A DNA stretch of 64,000 nt from Actinomyces sp. oral taxon 170 str. F0386 (GTDB taxonomy: Bacteria > Actinomycetota > Actinomycetes > Actinomycetales > Actinomycetaceae), in the NCBI RefSeq assembly GCF_000195595.1, contig NZ_GL882539.1:88050-152049 (forward strand), given 5' to 3'. How positions within the stretch are numbered: the first letter of the stretch is position 1; each line of letters starts with the position of its first letter. Both the position numbers and the translations under genes were made by a program. This document shows, one piece after another, positions 54,857 through 63,874 of the stretch. The notes under the pieces are model-generated. The model made no database searches. It was not told the DNA's origin and worked only from the letters and a program-made list of their open reading frames with translations.

Positions 54857-57800
54857 ATGGAACAGGGCGAGGATCGGTACCAGGGTCACAGCGGCGATCA
54901 GGCCGGCGGGCACAGCAGTGGTCGGGGTGAGGACCAGCGTGAGGTGAGACCTCGTGAGCAGGGCGGACGCGGTACCGGTGGCGCGCCGGACAAGCAGGGC
55001 CGGCACAACCCACGCAGCGATGGCCGCAACCGCCAGGGTCGGCGCTCAGGCAGGGGCTCTGGCCGGCGTCGGAACACCTGGAGGAGCTACTCCCCCGAGC
55101 AGCTCGCCGCCCGCGCCGAGGCCGTCCCGGCGATCGTCTACCCCGAGGAGCTGCCGGTCTCGGCGCGCCGCGAGGAGATCGCCGCCGCCATCGACGACCA
55201 CCAGGTCGTCATCGTCGCCGGCGAGACCGGCAGCGGCAAGACCACCCAGCTGCCCAAGATCTGCCTGGAGCTGGGCCGGGGCGTGACCGGGATGATCGGC
55301 CACACCCAGCCGCGACGCATCGCCGCGCGCAGCGTGGCCGAGCGCATCGCCTCCGAGCTGGGCACCCCGATCGGGCGCGACGGCGTCGTCGGCTACCAGG
55401 TGCGCTTCACCGAGGAGGTCGGCGAGAACACCCTCGTCAAGCTCATGACCGACGGCATCCTGCTGGCGGAGATCCAGTCCGACCCCCAGCTGCGCCGCTA
55501 TGACACGATCATCGTCGACGAGGCCCACGAGCGCAGCCTCAACATCGACTTCATCCTGGGATATCTGGCGCGCCTGCTGCCCCGGCGTCCCGACCTCAAG
55601 GTCATCATCACCTCGGCCACCATCGACTCCGAGCGCTTCGCCGAGCACTTCGGCCGCGAGCTCACCGGTGACCGAGGGCAGCCCCTCGGCGAGGCGACCG
55701 CGGTGCGGTCCCCGGTCATCGAGGTCTCCGGGCGCACCTACCCCGTCGAGGTCCGCTACCGTCCGCTGGCTCCCGACGACGCCGAGCCCGCCTCCGACGA
55801 CGTCGGTCATCCACCGGCCGGCGGCTCGCCCACCCCCGCGCCCGGCCCGGCGGCTCCCGGCGAGCTGAGCGAGGCCGAGCTGGAGGCCCTGACCTCCCCC
55901 GACCCGGCGGTGCGCGCCGCGGCCCGGGCCCGCCGGGAGGCCGTCCGCTCCAGTGCCGGCTCCGCGTCGCTCGCTCCCCGGAACCAGGGCGCTCGCGGCA
56001 AGGGCCGGGGCCGGGTCGGCTCCGCGGCCGCCGAGACCGGGGATCCCAAGGACCAGGTGACCGGGATCCTCGACGCCGTCGACGAGCTCCTGGGCGAGCC
56101 CAGCGGCGACATCCTCATCTTCCTGGCCGGTGAGCGCGATATCCGCGACACCGAGGCGGCCCTCATCGACCATCTGGGGACGCGCTACACGCCCGACGGT
56201 CGCTCGCGCACGCCGGGCGCCATCGAGGTCGTACCCCTGTACTCGCGCCTGAGCGCCGCCGAGCAGCACCGGGTCTTCGAGGCCCACCAGGTGCGCCGCA
56301 TCGTCCTGGCCACGAACGTGGCCGAGACCTCCCTGACGGTTCCCGGTATCCGCTACGTCATCGACCCGGGCCTGGCGCGCATCTCCCGCTACTCCAACCG
56401 CACCAAGGTCCAGCGCCTGCCGATCGAGCCGGTCAGCCGGGCCAGCGCCAACCAGCGGGCGGGCCGCTGCGGGCGCGTGGCCGACGGCATCGCCATCCGC
56501 CTCTACTCGCAGGCCGACTTCGAGGCGCGCCCGGAGTACACCGAGCCGGAGATCCTGCGCACCTCGCTGGCCAGCGTCATCCTGCAGATGGCGGCCCTGG
56601 GCCTGGGGGCGGTGGAGGACTTCCCCTTCCTGGACGCCCCCGACTCCCGTCAGGTCCGCTCCGGCCTGCAGCTGCTCACGGAGATCGGTGCGATCGAGTC
56701 GGCCGGGTCCGCCTCCGCCCGGTCCAACGACGCCCCCGGACAAGGCCGCCGGGGACCGCGTCTGACTGAGATCGGGCGGCGCCTGGCGCGCCTGCCGATC
56801 GACCCGCGCCTGGGACGCATGCTCCTGGAGGCGGGAGAGCTGGGCTGCGTCGGGGAGGTCATGGTCATCGTGGCGGCCCTGTCCATCCAGGACGTCCGCG
56901 AGCGCCCGGCGGATAAGCAGGAGGCCTCCGACGCCCTGCACCGGCGGTTCGCCGACCCGACCAGCGACTTCTTGACGTACCTCAACCTGTGGCGCTACCT
57001 GCGCACGCAGAGCCGCGAGCTGTCCGGCTCGGCGTTCCGGCGCATGTGCCGCGCCGAGTTCCTGCACTACCTGCGGGTGCGCGAGTGGCAGGACGTCCAC
57101 ACCCAGCTGCGCCAGCTGGCCCGTCCCCTCGGTCTGGACGCAGCCCCGGTGGAGCTGCCGACGGCCCGCTCGATCCGAGCGGCCACCGAGGCCCTGGAGC
57201 CGGGCAGCCACGCCGCCCAGATCGCCAACGGGGGCGTGGCCGCCGCCGTCGTGGCCCTGGGGCGCAGTGCGGACACGCCCGACGCCGACGCGATCCACCG
57301 TTCGCTGCTGGTGGGTCTGCTGTCCAACGTGGGCAACTGGGACGAGCGTCGTCGGGAGTACGCCGGCGCACGCGGGACGCGCTTCACGATCTGGCCGGGC
57401 TCGGGTCTGCGCCGCAAGACCTATGACTGGGTGATGACCGCCGAGCTGGTGGAGACCTCCCGGCTCTTCGCCCGCACGGTGGCCAAGGTAGACTCCCGGT
57501 GGATCGAGCAGGTGGCGGACCGGGCGGGCCTGACCCGTCGCGTCTTCGGAGAGCCCTACTGGTCGACCCGTCAGGGGGCGGCGATGGTCCACGAGAAGGT
57601 GCTGCTCTACGGGATGACCCTGGTGGCGGACCGGCCGGCGACGCTGGCGAGCGTGGGGACGGACTCGGCCCGCCAGGTCGCCCGGGAGATGTTCATCCGC
57701 TCGGGTCTGGTGGAGGGCGGATGGCACGCCCGGCACGGTTTCGTGGAGCGCAACCGGGCCCTGGTCGAGGAGCTTCAGGACGTGGAGCGGCGTCGGCGCG

Positions 57801-59617
57801 AGCACGGCCTGCTGGCCGACGACACCGCCCTGTTCGACTTCTACGACGACCGCGTCCCCGAGGAGGTCACCTCGGCGGCGGCCTTCGACGCCTGGTGGAA
57901 GGATCAGCGGCGCGCCACCCCGGACCTGCTGGACTTCACCCGCGAGCTGCTGCTGCCAAGCGGCGATGACGCGAGCGGCTTCCCGGACACGTGGGTGCAG
58001 GGGGACCTCACCCTGGGGCTGGACTACGTCTTCGAGCCGGGCCACACCGAGGACGGGGTCAGCGTCCAGGTGCCGGTGGAGGTGCTGGGGCGCCTGAGCC
58101 CGGAGGGCTTCGACTGGCTGGTGCCGGGGATGCGGGCCGAGCTGTGCGTGGCCACGATCCGGGCGCTGCCCAAGCGGGTGCGCCGCCAGCTGGTGCCGGC
58201 CCCGGACGTGGGTGCTCAGGTGCGGGCCCAGATCGAGCAGGAGTTCCCGACGCCGCCCGGCGCGAGCTGCCCGGACGTCCCCTTCGAGGAGGCCTTCAGC
58301 CGGGTGGTGTCCCGGCTCAAGGGCGTGGAGATCACGGAGGCCGACTGGGCCGAGGCCGCCGAGCGGCTTCCGGATCACCTGGCGATGGCCTTCGCGGCCC
58401 TGGATGCCCGGGGCCGGGTCATCGACCGCAGCCGGGACCTGGTCTCGCTCCAGCAGCGGCTGTCGGGCAAGACGGAGGCGGCCGTGCGCTCGGCGGTGCG
58501 CGGCGCGCTGGCGCAGGCGATGGCCGAGGCCCAGGAGCGTCAGGGCTCGCAGGGGTCCGGCAAGAGGACCAGCCGTAAGGGGCGTAGGAAGAAGGGCGGG
58601 CAAGCGGCCGCCGTCCAGCGGTCCGACGGCGCTGCTGAGGCCACTGGGACCACAGGAGCCGGCGCCGGTCTGGAGGAGCGTCAGGGTCTGAGCGACTGGC
58701 CCAGTGGCGTGCCCGGTCTCGGAGACCCGGATGGCTCGACGATCCCGGCCTCGGTGGAGACTGCGGGCCGGGCCGGCCTGGTGGTGCGCGGCTACCCGGC
58801 CCTGGTGGCGGCCTCGCCCAGGAGCGCGGACCTGCGGATCCTGCCCGACGCCGTCGCCCAGGTGAGCGCTCACGGCGCCGGGGTCACGGCGCTGGCCCTG
58901 GCGCGCACGGCACTGCCGACGGCCCGGGTGACGAGCCGGTGGAGCGCGAAGGAGTCACTCGTCCTGGCGGCCAGCCCCTACCGGAGCACCGAGGCGCTGG
59001 TGGAGGACATGCAGGTAGCCGCCGCACGGATCGTGGCCGGGCACTGGGCGACCTCGGAGCCCGGCACGCCAGTGGCCGAGGTGCGCAGGCGCGAGGTCTT
59101 CGAGTCCCTGGTCGGCCTCATGCGCGACGAGCTCGAGGACGAGGTCCACCGGGTGGCTCGGAATGCGGCAGCGGCGCTCAAGGCTTCCCGGGAGGTGGAC
59201 CGGGTGGTGGGCGAGCACACCTCGCTCACCTTGCTGGGCACGCTCCAGGAGGTGCGCGAGCACGCGGCTGTCCTGGTCCCTGATGGCTTCATCGCCGCCA
59301 CCCCGCCGGAGTACCTGGCGCATCTGGAGCGCTACCTGAGGGCCCTGGTGATGCGGGTGGAGAAGGCGTCCTCCTCGCCGTCGGGTGCCTCTCAGGACGC
59401 GGCCCTGGCCTTCCAGGTCTCCCAGGCCCAGGAGGTGGTGGACAGGACCCGTGCCAAGACGGCTTCACTGCCGGCCGACCCGCAGCGCGAGGCCGCGCTG
59501 GAGGAGGCCCGTTGGATGGTGGAGGAGCTGGGCGTGAGCCTGTTCGCCCAGACCCTGGGCACGAGCCGCAAGGTGAGCCTCCAGCGCATCACCAAGCTCT
59601 GCGCCCAGATCGCCTGA
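54857..59617 (+). CDS. hrpA: HrpA-family DEAH-box ATP-dependent RNA helicase
   Basis: This very long protein (1586 residues, versus about 1300 in E. coli HrpA) starts with about 80 Gly/Arg/Gln-rich residues. Helicase motifs: Walker A GETGSGKTTQLP (about 122-133), DEAHERSLN (about 220-228), TSATIDSERF, TNVAETSLTVPG and QRAGRCGR. C-terminal HrpA/DUF3418 domain completes it. Two low-complexity inserts are notable: about 298-398 (Pro/Ala/Arg-rich, between the RecA-like domains) and about 1218-1295 (Lys/Arg then Gly/Ala-rich). Cytosolic; E. coli HrpA is linked to mRNA processing and ribosome rescue. The start is ambiguous: ATG 54836 is in frame. Confidence 0.93.
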   Translation: MEQGEDRYQGHSGDQAGGHSSGRGEDQREVRPREQGGRGTGGAPDKQGRHNPRSDGRNRQGRRSGRGSGRRRNTWRSYSPEQLAARAEAVPAIVYPEELPVSARREEIAAAIDDHQVVIVAGETGSGKTTQLPKICLELGRGVTGMIGHTQPRRIAARSVAERIASELGTPIGRDGVVGYQVRFTEEVGENTLVKLMTDGILLAEIQSDPQLRRYDTIIVDEAHERSLNIDFILGYLARLLPRRPDLKVIITSATIDSERFAEHFGRELTGDRGQPLGEATAVRSPVIEVSGRTYPVEVRYRPLAPDDAEPASDDVGHPPAGGSPTPAPGPAAPGELSEAELEALTSPDPAVRAAARARREAVRSSAGSASLAPRNQGARGKGRGRVGSAAAETGDPKDQVTGILDAVDELLGEPSGDILIFLAGERDIRDTEAALIDHLGTRYTPDGRSRTPGAIEVVPLYSRLSAAEQHRVFEAHQVRRIVLATNVAETSLTVPGIRYVIDPGLARISRYSNRTKVQRLPIEPVSRASANQRAGRCGRVADGIAIRLYSQADFEARPEYTEPEILRTSLASVILQMAALGLGAVEDFPFLDAPDSRQVRSGLQLLTEIGAIESAGSASARSNDAPGQGRRGPRLTEIGRRLARLPIDPRLGRMLLEAGELGCVGEVMVIVAALSIQDVRERPADKQEASDALHRRFADPTSDFLTYLNLWRYLRTQSRELSGSAFRRMCRAEFLHYLRVREWQDVHTQLRQLARPLGLDAAPVELPTARSIRAATEALEPGSHAAQIANGGVAAAVVALGRSADTPDADAIHRSLLVGLLSNVGNWDERRREYAGARGTRFTIWPGSGLRRKTYDWVMTAELVETSRLFARTVAKVDSRWIEQVADRAGLTRRVFGEPYWSTRQGAAMVHEKVLLYGMTLVADRPATLASVGTDSARQVAREMFIRSGLVEGGWHARHGFVERNRALVEELQDVERRRREHGLLADDTALFDFYDDRVPEEVTSAAAFDAWWKDQRRATPDLLDFTRELLLPSGDDASGFPDTWVQGDLTLGLDYVFEPGHTEDGVSVQVPVEVLGRLSPEGFDWLVPGMRAELCVATIRALPKRVRRQLVPAPDVGAQVRAQIEQEFPTPPGASCPDVPFEEAFSRVVSRLKGVEITEADWAEAAERLPDHLAMAFAALDARGRVIDRSRDLVSLQQRLSGKTEAAVRSAVRGALAQAMAEAQERQGSQGSGKRTSRKGRRKKGGQAAAVQRSDGAAEATGTTGAGAGLEERQGLSDWPSGVPGLGDPDGSTIPASVETAGRAGLVVRGYPALVAASPRSADLRILPDAVAQVSAHGAGVTALALARTALPTARVTSRWSAKESLVLAASPYRSTEALVEDMQVAAARIVAGHWATSEPGTPVAEVRRREVFESLVGLMRDELEDEVHRVARNAAAALKASREVDRVVGEHTSLTLLGTLQEVREHAAVLVPDGFIAATPPEYLAHLERYLRALVMRVEKASSSPSGASQDAALAFQVSQAQEVVDRTRAKTASLPADPQREAALEEARWMVEELGVSLFAQTLGTSRKVSLQRITKLCAQIA

Positions 59618-59684
59618 TCCCCACGGACGACTCGCCTCACGCCCCTCGCGGGCACACCATGAGGCGTCATCCCGACGGACGATG

Positions 59685-59704
59685 TCTCCTCCCTCAGGAG
59701 GAGA
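59685..59704 (+). terminator. 8-bp hairpin downstream of hrpA
   Basis: TCTCCTCC (59685-59692) pairs with GGAGGAGA (59697-59704) around CTCA, 68 bases after the hrpA stop. No T-run follows. The 305-base gap to cls (59618-59922) holds this and the cls terminator but no gene. Confidence 0.55.
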
Positions 59705-59854
59705 TGAGCTGGCGGCCCGTTCGCCCACCTGGACGATTACACCGATGTCCGGCGCGGCTAACCTGGAGCCATAGAGGAAACGATCACTGCGACGCCTGCT
59801 TTCTCCGTCTCTCCGTCTCAGGCATCTCACGAACGCTTTCTCCGGTTCCACACA

Positions 59855-59889
59855 GTCGGCCCCCGCACCTCTCCGTTGCGGGGGCCGAC
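59855..59889 (-). terminator. perfect 13-bp hairpin downstream of cls
   Basis: GTCGGCCCCCGCA (59855-59867) pairs perfectly with 59877-59889 around a 9-base loop, 33 bases past the cls stop. Confidence 0.85.
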
Positions 59890-59922
59890 GACGTCGGGGC
59901 TTGCTGATCCGCCCGGCTGTTT

Positions 59923-61449
59923 CTACAGCACGGCGGACATGAGACGGCAGACGTTGTCCACGTAGCGGTTGTACCAGGGCTCGGTGGCCCAGGCCTCGGC
60001 CGTCAGCTCGGTGCAGATCTCCCGGTAGTCGGCATCGTTGATGCGCAGCAGGTCGTCGAGGTCCCCGCCGAAGGCCAGCAGCATGACCTCGTAGTTGAGG
60101 GCGAAGGAGCGGAAGTCCATGTTGGAGGAGCCGATGACCCCGACCTCGTCGTCGACCGTCATGTACTTCGAGTGCAGGACCGTCGGCGAGGGGTAGAGGT
60201 AGATCCGCACCCCGGCGGCCAGGAGCGCCGAGTAGTAGGAGCGCTGGGCGTGGCTGACGATGAACTGATCGGACTCCTTGCCCACGAACAGCTCGACCTC
60301 CACCCCCCGGTAGGCGGCCGACGTCATGGCCGACAGCAGCGCCTCGTCGGGAATGAAGTAGGGGCTGGTGATGGACACACGCCGCTTGGCCCCGTTGATG
60401 AGCGCCAGGAACATCCGCAGGTTCGGCTCGGTGGGGTAGCCGGGCCCGGAGGGCACGAGCTGCATGGCGTTGACAACGGCGTCGGGCCGCCCCGGCCGCG
60501 GGGCCGGGGTCCCCACCAGGACACCCGGGAGCCCCGCCATCTCCGGCAGGGTCTCCACGGGCGTTCCCAGGGCCAGGTCGAAGGCCTCGAGCTGCTCGCC
60601 GGCCTCGAAGTACCAGTCCATGGCGAAGACGGCCTGGGCCTCCAGGACGATCTCCCCGGTGACCTCGATCGACAGGTCCTCCCAGCGGCGCCCAGCCCGC
60701 ATGTTGCGTCGGGTCCGGTAGGTGGGGTCGATGACGTTGTGGCTGCCGACGAAGGCCTTCTCGCCGTCGATGACGAGGATCTTGCGGTGGTTGCGCAGGT
60801 CCGGACGGCGCCACCGGCGCTTGAGCGGCAGCAACGGCATCATGAGCCGCCAACGGATCCCGGCGTCGGTCATGCGCTGGCAGAACTGCTTCCAGCCGGG
60901 GTACTTGCGGCTGCCCAGGTGGTCCAGCAGAAGGCGCACCGTGACCCCGCGGGCCACCGCGCGCTCCAGGGAGGAGAAGAAGACATCGGTGACCTCGTCC
61001 CAGCTCATGATGTAGAACTCGACGTGGACGTGGTCGGTGGCGGCGTCGACGGCGCGGGCCATGGCCTCATAGGTGGTGCGGGGCTCGGCGTGGACGGCCA
61101 CCACCTCGCCGCTGACGCAGGGCAGCCCAGTGAGCCGGCGGTTCATTCGCAGCGCCCCGGCCAGGTAGGTCGAGGGCTGCGCACCCTTGGGCAGGTCGGG
61201 CATGGCACGGGTGTAGTCGAGGGTGATCTCGTTGACGGTGTGCTGCTGACGACGACGGGCGCCGTGAACCCAGGGGCTGCCGATGAGCAGGTAGAGCGGG
61301 AGCCCTACCAGCGGCAGCAGGAAGATGAGCAGCAGCCACGCGGTCGACGACGACGGGCGACGGTTCTCCGGAACCGTGCCCAGCGCGGCGATCTTGATGA
61401 GGTACTCGATGACGACCCAGGTGGTCGCCAGTACCGGTGGCAACGTCAT
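59923..61449 (-). CDS. cls: cardiolipin synthase (phospholipase D family)
   Basis: Makes cardiolipin from phosphatidylglycerol at the membrane. The 508 residues are normal for bacterial Cls. Two N-terminal TM helices (about 8-24, 36-56) precede two HKD motifs: HRKILVIDGEKAFVGSHN (about 218-235) and HSKYMTVDDEVGVIGSSN (about 424-441), with the family block FRSFALNYEV after the second. The ATG has CATGAT 6 bases upstream and no Shine-Dalgarno, so cls probably has its own leaderless promoter downstream of the terminator at 61492-61526. Confidence 0.95.
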   Translation of the reverse strand: MTLPPVLATTWVVIEYLIKIAALGTVPENRRPSSSTAWLLLIFLLPLVGLPLYLLIGSPWVHGARRRQQHTVNEITLDYTRAMPDLPKGAQPSTYLAGALRMNRRLTGLPCVSGEVVAVHAEPRTTYEAMARAVDAATDHVHVEFYIMSWDEVTDVFFSSLERAVARGVTVRLLLDHLGSRKYPGWKQFCQRMTDAGIRWRLMMPLLPLKRRWRRPDLRNHRKILVIDGEKAFVGSHNVIDPTYRTRRNMRAGRRWEDLSIEVTGEIVLEAQAVFAMDWYFEAGEQLEAFDLALGTPVETLPEMAGLPGVLVGTPAPRPGRPDAVVNAMQLVPSGPGYPTEPNLRMFLALINGAKRRVSITSPYFIPDEALLSAMTSAAYRGVEVELFVGKESDQFIVSHAQRSYYSALLAAGVRIYLYPSPTVLHSKYMTVDDEVGVIGSSNMDFRSFALNYEVMLLAFGGDLDDLLRINDADYREICTELTAEAWATEPWYNRYVDNVCRLMSAVL

Positions 61450-61455
61450 GCTCGC

Positions 61456-61461
61456 ATCATG
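61456..61461 (-). promoter_or_regulatory. -10 like CATGAT, leaderless cls
   Basis: CATGAT on the minus strand ends 6 bases before the cls ATG, directly after the T-run of the upstream terminator. Confidence 0.4.
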
Positions 61462-61491
61462 TCATGCCGGCCGTGCAGCCCCCGTAAAAGC

Positions 61492-61526
61492 GCCTGGGCG
61501 CGGACCGGATGGCCCCACGCCCAGGC
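61492..61526 (-). terminator. intrinsic terminator with T-run (minus strand)
   Basis: GCCTGGGCG and CGCCCAGGC (61518-61526 with 61492-61500) form a 9-bp stem. On the minus strand the hairpin is followed by GCTTTTACGG (61482-61491), a T-run of four. It is the only clear T-run terminator found in the window. Confidence 0.75.
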
Positions 61527-61529
61527 ACT

Positions 61530-61765
61530 GCGAAGGCCCGCCCCGGTTGAACCACCGGGCCGGGCCCTTCGCAACGAGGTCGCTTACCGGTTCCCATTCG
61601 GCAGCGGGTCCTCCTTCACTGAAACGCCCGAACACATTCCCTTGGCTGTGGTCCGGACTCGGTGGTGACCGGTCAGCGGTACTCCCCAGTACCTCGCGGT
61701 CGCCATCGTTCAGCGGTGACTATGACTCTGCCGACGCTGTCTGAGAGAAGGCTGGAAATAACGCA
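61530..61765 (-). ncRNA. candidate structured RNA upstream of cls
   Basis: No protein frame fits the 425 bases between the cell-wall gene and cls. On the minus strand TTAGAT (61765-61770) could be a -10. Downstream are hairpins with stems at 61678-61693 (GGTACT/AGTACC, four-base loop) and 61530-61572 (GCGAAGGCCCG/CGGGCCCTTCGC with one bulge), then the T-run terminator at 61492-61526. A CGAGGT/ACCTCG pair can close the middle (61573-61579 with 61690-61696). It could be a small RNA of about 235-285 bases, or a long 3' UTR. No known RNA family was recognised. Confidence 0.4.
61678..61693 (-). repeat. hairpin GGTACT-GGGG-AGTACC
   Basis: A perfect 6-bp stem with a GGGG loop when read on the minus strand, inside the candidate RNA. 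Confidence 0.6.
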
Positions 61766-61837
61766 TCTAAATGATGACGCTTGATGACGATATGGTCACG
61801 ACGTTCTCGCCGCAGCACTACAGTACCCCACATTCCT

Positions 61838-61855
61838 TGAAACGACGGCGTTTCA
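61838..61855 (-). terminator. 7-bp hairpin after the cell-wall gene
   Basis: TGAAACG (61838-61844) pairs with CGTTTCA (61849-61855) around ACGG, 20 bases after the stop of the 61875 gene. Short but perfect. Confidence 0.5.
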
Positions 61856-61874
61856 TACACATCACCACCAGCCG

Positions 61875-62996
61875 CTAGTCCGACGTCGGACTTCCGAAGA
61901 GCGTCTTGAAGTAGCCGTAGAAGTTCCAGTTCCCCCACGAGGTGCACTGGTCCCCACCGCTCACGACCGCCTCGTTGGGCTGGAAGGGCGTGTAGTTGTA
62001 CAGGCCCGCCGTCGCCTGGTTCGTCACCGTGAGCTCACCACTGCCGCACTGTGCGTCCGGCGAGTAGGCGATCTGCGTCGGCCGCTGCGCCACCACGTCG
62101 TAGCTCCCCGGGTTGAGGCGGTATCGCTGGAACTGGGAGGCTGCCCCGTAGAGCTGGGAGGAGAAGCCGGCCCACTGAGGGTCGCAGGCTCCGTGATCGG
62201 GACAGGCGTACCCGGCGGCGGCCTCGTAGTCGCGGGCGCTCAGGGTCCGGCCGGAGGCGGTCAGCAGCCCCTGCTCCTTGTGGATGAGGACGAGGAGCAC
62301 CTGCGGATTGATGTCGCAGGCCTGGGAGACCCGCCAGACGACGTCGGCCGCACTGAGACCGGAGGCGGCCTCGATGCCTCCGGGGCAGAAGGTCGTGGCC
62401 TCGCGGGCCTGCGTGGAGAAGGTGGCGCTGGCCAGGCACTCGGTGCCGTCACTGCCCGGCTGGCAGCCGGCGTTGACCCTCTCAAGAAAGGAGGCAATCT
62501 CCTCGCGCGTCATCGCGTCAGCGTTGTAGAAGACCTCGTCGTCGACGATGCGGGCCGCATCGAACCCGCTCGCATCGGGTGCCAACGGGGCCGGCGCAGA
62601 GCTCGTGGCCCCTTGAGAGGCCTGCCGCAGTCCCAGACCGAGTCCACTGAGCGCGGAGCCGGCGGCTCGCAAGGCGATGAGGCCCACCAGGAGCGTGACG
62701 AGGAAGGCTCCGAGAACGACCCCGATCGGGCTGCGCAGGAAGGACAGGATGGTCCCCCTCCCATCCCGCCTCGTGCGCCTGACGCTGGCACTCGGGCGGT
62801 TCGGGCGCCTGCCACCTCTCCGGTGGCCCTGGCCGCGTCCGGGATGGTGCAGACCGCCGTCGCGGGAGCGCTCACCGCCCCGCTGCGCCGCCGGGCGGGC
62901 GCGCTGCGAGGCACGGGCCGGCTGGGACGAGACGGAACCGCCGGCGCTTCGGCGGGCCCGCGAGCGTCGGTTGGAGGGATGGTGGGACATCGGCAT
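61875..62996 (-). CDS. lysozyme-like-fold cell-wall protein (hemagglutinin/transglycosylase-like)
   Basis: This 373-residue protein has a very basic, Arg/Gly/Ser-rich cytoplasmic N-terminus (about 85 residues), one TM helix (about 89-112) and an outer domain of about 230 residues. Motifs include INPQVLLVLIHKEQGLLTA (candidate catalytic Glu), AAGYACPDHGACDPQW, GFSSQLYGAA, VTNQATAGLYNYTPFQPNEA and WGNWNFYGYF. This set is found in actinobacterial surface proteins annotated as hemagglutinin or transglycosylase-like; peptidoglycan cleavage is inference. Two cysteine pairs are likely disulfides. The start is one of three ATGs (62999, 62996, 62990); 62996 gives 6-base spacing to TATGAC. Confidence 0.78.
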   Translation of the reverse strand: MPMSHHPSNRRSRARRSAGGSVSSQPARASQRARPAAQRGGERSRDGGLHHPGRGQGHRRGGRRPNRPSASVRRTRRDGRGTILSFLRSPIGVVLGAFLVTLLVGLIALRAAGSALSGLGLGLRQASQGATSSAPAPLAPDASGFDAARIVDDEVFYNADAMTREEIASFLERVNAGCQPGSDGTECLASATFSTQAREATTFCPGGIEAASGLSAADVVWRVSQACDINPQVLLVLIHKEQGLLTASGRTLSARDYEAAAGYACPDHGACDPQWAGFSSQLYGAASQFQRYRLNPGSYDVVAQRPTQIAYSPDAQCGSGELTVTNQATAGLYNYTPFQPNEAVVSGGDQCTSWGNWNFYGYFKTLFGSPTSD

Positions 62997-63002
62997 CATC
63001 GT

Positions 63003-63008
63003 GTCATA
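63003..63008 (-). promoter_or_regulatory. -10 like TATGAC before the cell-wall gene
   Basis: TATGAC on the minus strand ends 6 bases before ATG 62996. Confidence 0.4.
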
Positions 63009-63130
63009 CAACGAGCGCACGCACCGCTCCCGTGGAGCCAGGAGTTCTCGGAACAACCGGTGACGCCCCCGGCGGCACCGCCATCGCCTCAACCGGCCGC
63101 CGATACCGACCAGGTGAGGCCTTCGGCGCA

Positions 63131-63136
63131 TACTGT
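63131..63136 (+). promoter_or_regulatory. -10 element TACTGT, leaderless SprT-like gene
   Basis: TACTGT plus GGGGCC directly precedes GTG 63143. The same 12 bases occur before LppM-type array member 4. Confidence 0.6.
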
Positions 63137-63142
63137 GGGGCC

Positions 63143-63673
63143 GTGAACCTTCCCGACGTCCTGAGCCTGGCGCGCACTCTCATGGAGGAGGCCGACGTCG
63201 GAGACTGGGAGCTGGCCTTCGACCGGGCGCGTCGCCGGGCGGGTCAGACGGACCACGCCCGACGCCGACTCACCCTCAGTCGCCACCTCATGAACCTGTA
63301 CGACGAGGCGCAGGTGCGCGAGACGGTCCTGCACGAGATCGCCCACGCCCGCGTGGGCCCCCACCACGGGCACGACGCCGTCTGGGCCGCGGAGGCGACC
63401 CGTCTGGGAGCCACGGGCCGACGGCTCGTGGACGCTCAGGCGCCGAGGCTGCGGGGACGCTGGGTGGGCAGGTGCCCGGCGGGACACGAGGTCGATCGGA
63501 TGCGCCGCCCGGCCTCGCCCGTCTCCTGCTCACGATGCGCCCCTCGGTTCAGCCTCGCGCACCTGCTCTCCTGGAGCCTCGACGGCGTCACCGTCTCGCA
63601 CGAGGAGATCAGTGAGCGCTACAGCCTCCTTCTACGGCTTGCCCGTCACAACGGCCGTGAGGCGGGCCCGTAG
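63143..63673 (+). CDS. SprT-like zinc metalloprotein
   Basis: This 176-residue cytosolic protein has a SprT-like domain: LHEIAHARVGPHHGHDAVWA (about 63-82) supplies HExxH and the third His. The C-terminal part has a zinc-ribbon-like CPAGH...CSRC pattern (about 113 and 131). SprT/Spartan relatives cleave DNA-protein crosslinks; bacterial small members are uncharacterised. The GTG start is set by the -10 at 6 bases; the frame is open from 63032 without support. Confidence 0.83.
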   Translation: MNLPDVLSLARTLMEEADVGDWELAFDRARRRAGQTDHARRRLTLSRHLMNLYDEAQVRETVLHEIAHARVGPHHGHDAVWAAEATRLGATGRRLVDAQAPRLRGRWVGRCPAGHEVDRMRRPASPVSCSRCAPRFSLAHLLSWSLDGVTVSHEEISERYSLLLRLARHNGREAGP

Positions 63674-63874
63674 GAACAGCCGTCCGCCTTCTCCTCCACC
63701 TCCTGAGCGATGATGAGCGTCCATCCCGTCCGGGAAAACGCTTGGCTCAGGGAACCGACCCAGAAGAGAATTTCCCAGATTTTTCCCAGGATCCTGCCCC
63801 TCCTCTTCACAGGGTGATGGCGTTACATAGTGGGCACCGCCGGACAGAGACGGTCTCGAGGGTTGGGGAGCCCA
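63674..63874. other. intergenic stretch with likely promoter for the last gene
   Basis: Contains no gene. An AT-rich part (63735-63785) and GTTACATAGT (63822-63831) suggest a rightward -10 region. Confidence 0.4.

Noticed and set aside
55046..58873. 1275-residue open frame antisense to hrpA
   Set aside because: Shadow frame caused by high GC and codon bias; Arg/Gly/Leu/Val-rich without domains, opposite a clear helicase.
61573..61740. c-di-AMP (ydaO) riboswitch upstream of cls
   Set aside because: Some similar words occur (CCGAA, GGTAAGCG) but the GGGGTGAATC and CAGCTAACC core elements are missing.
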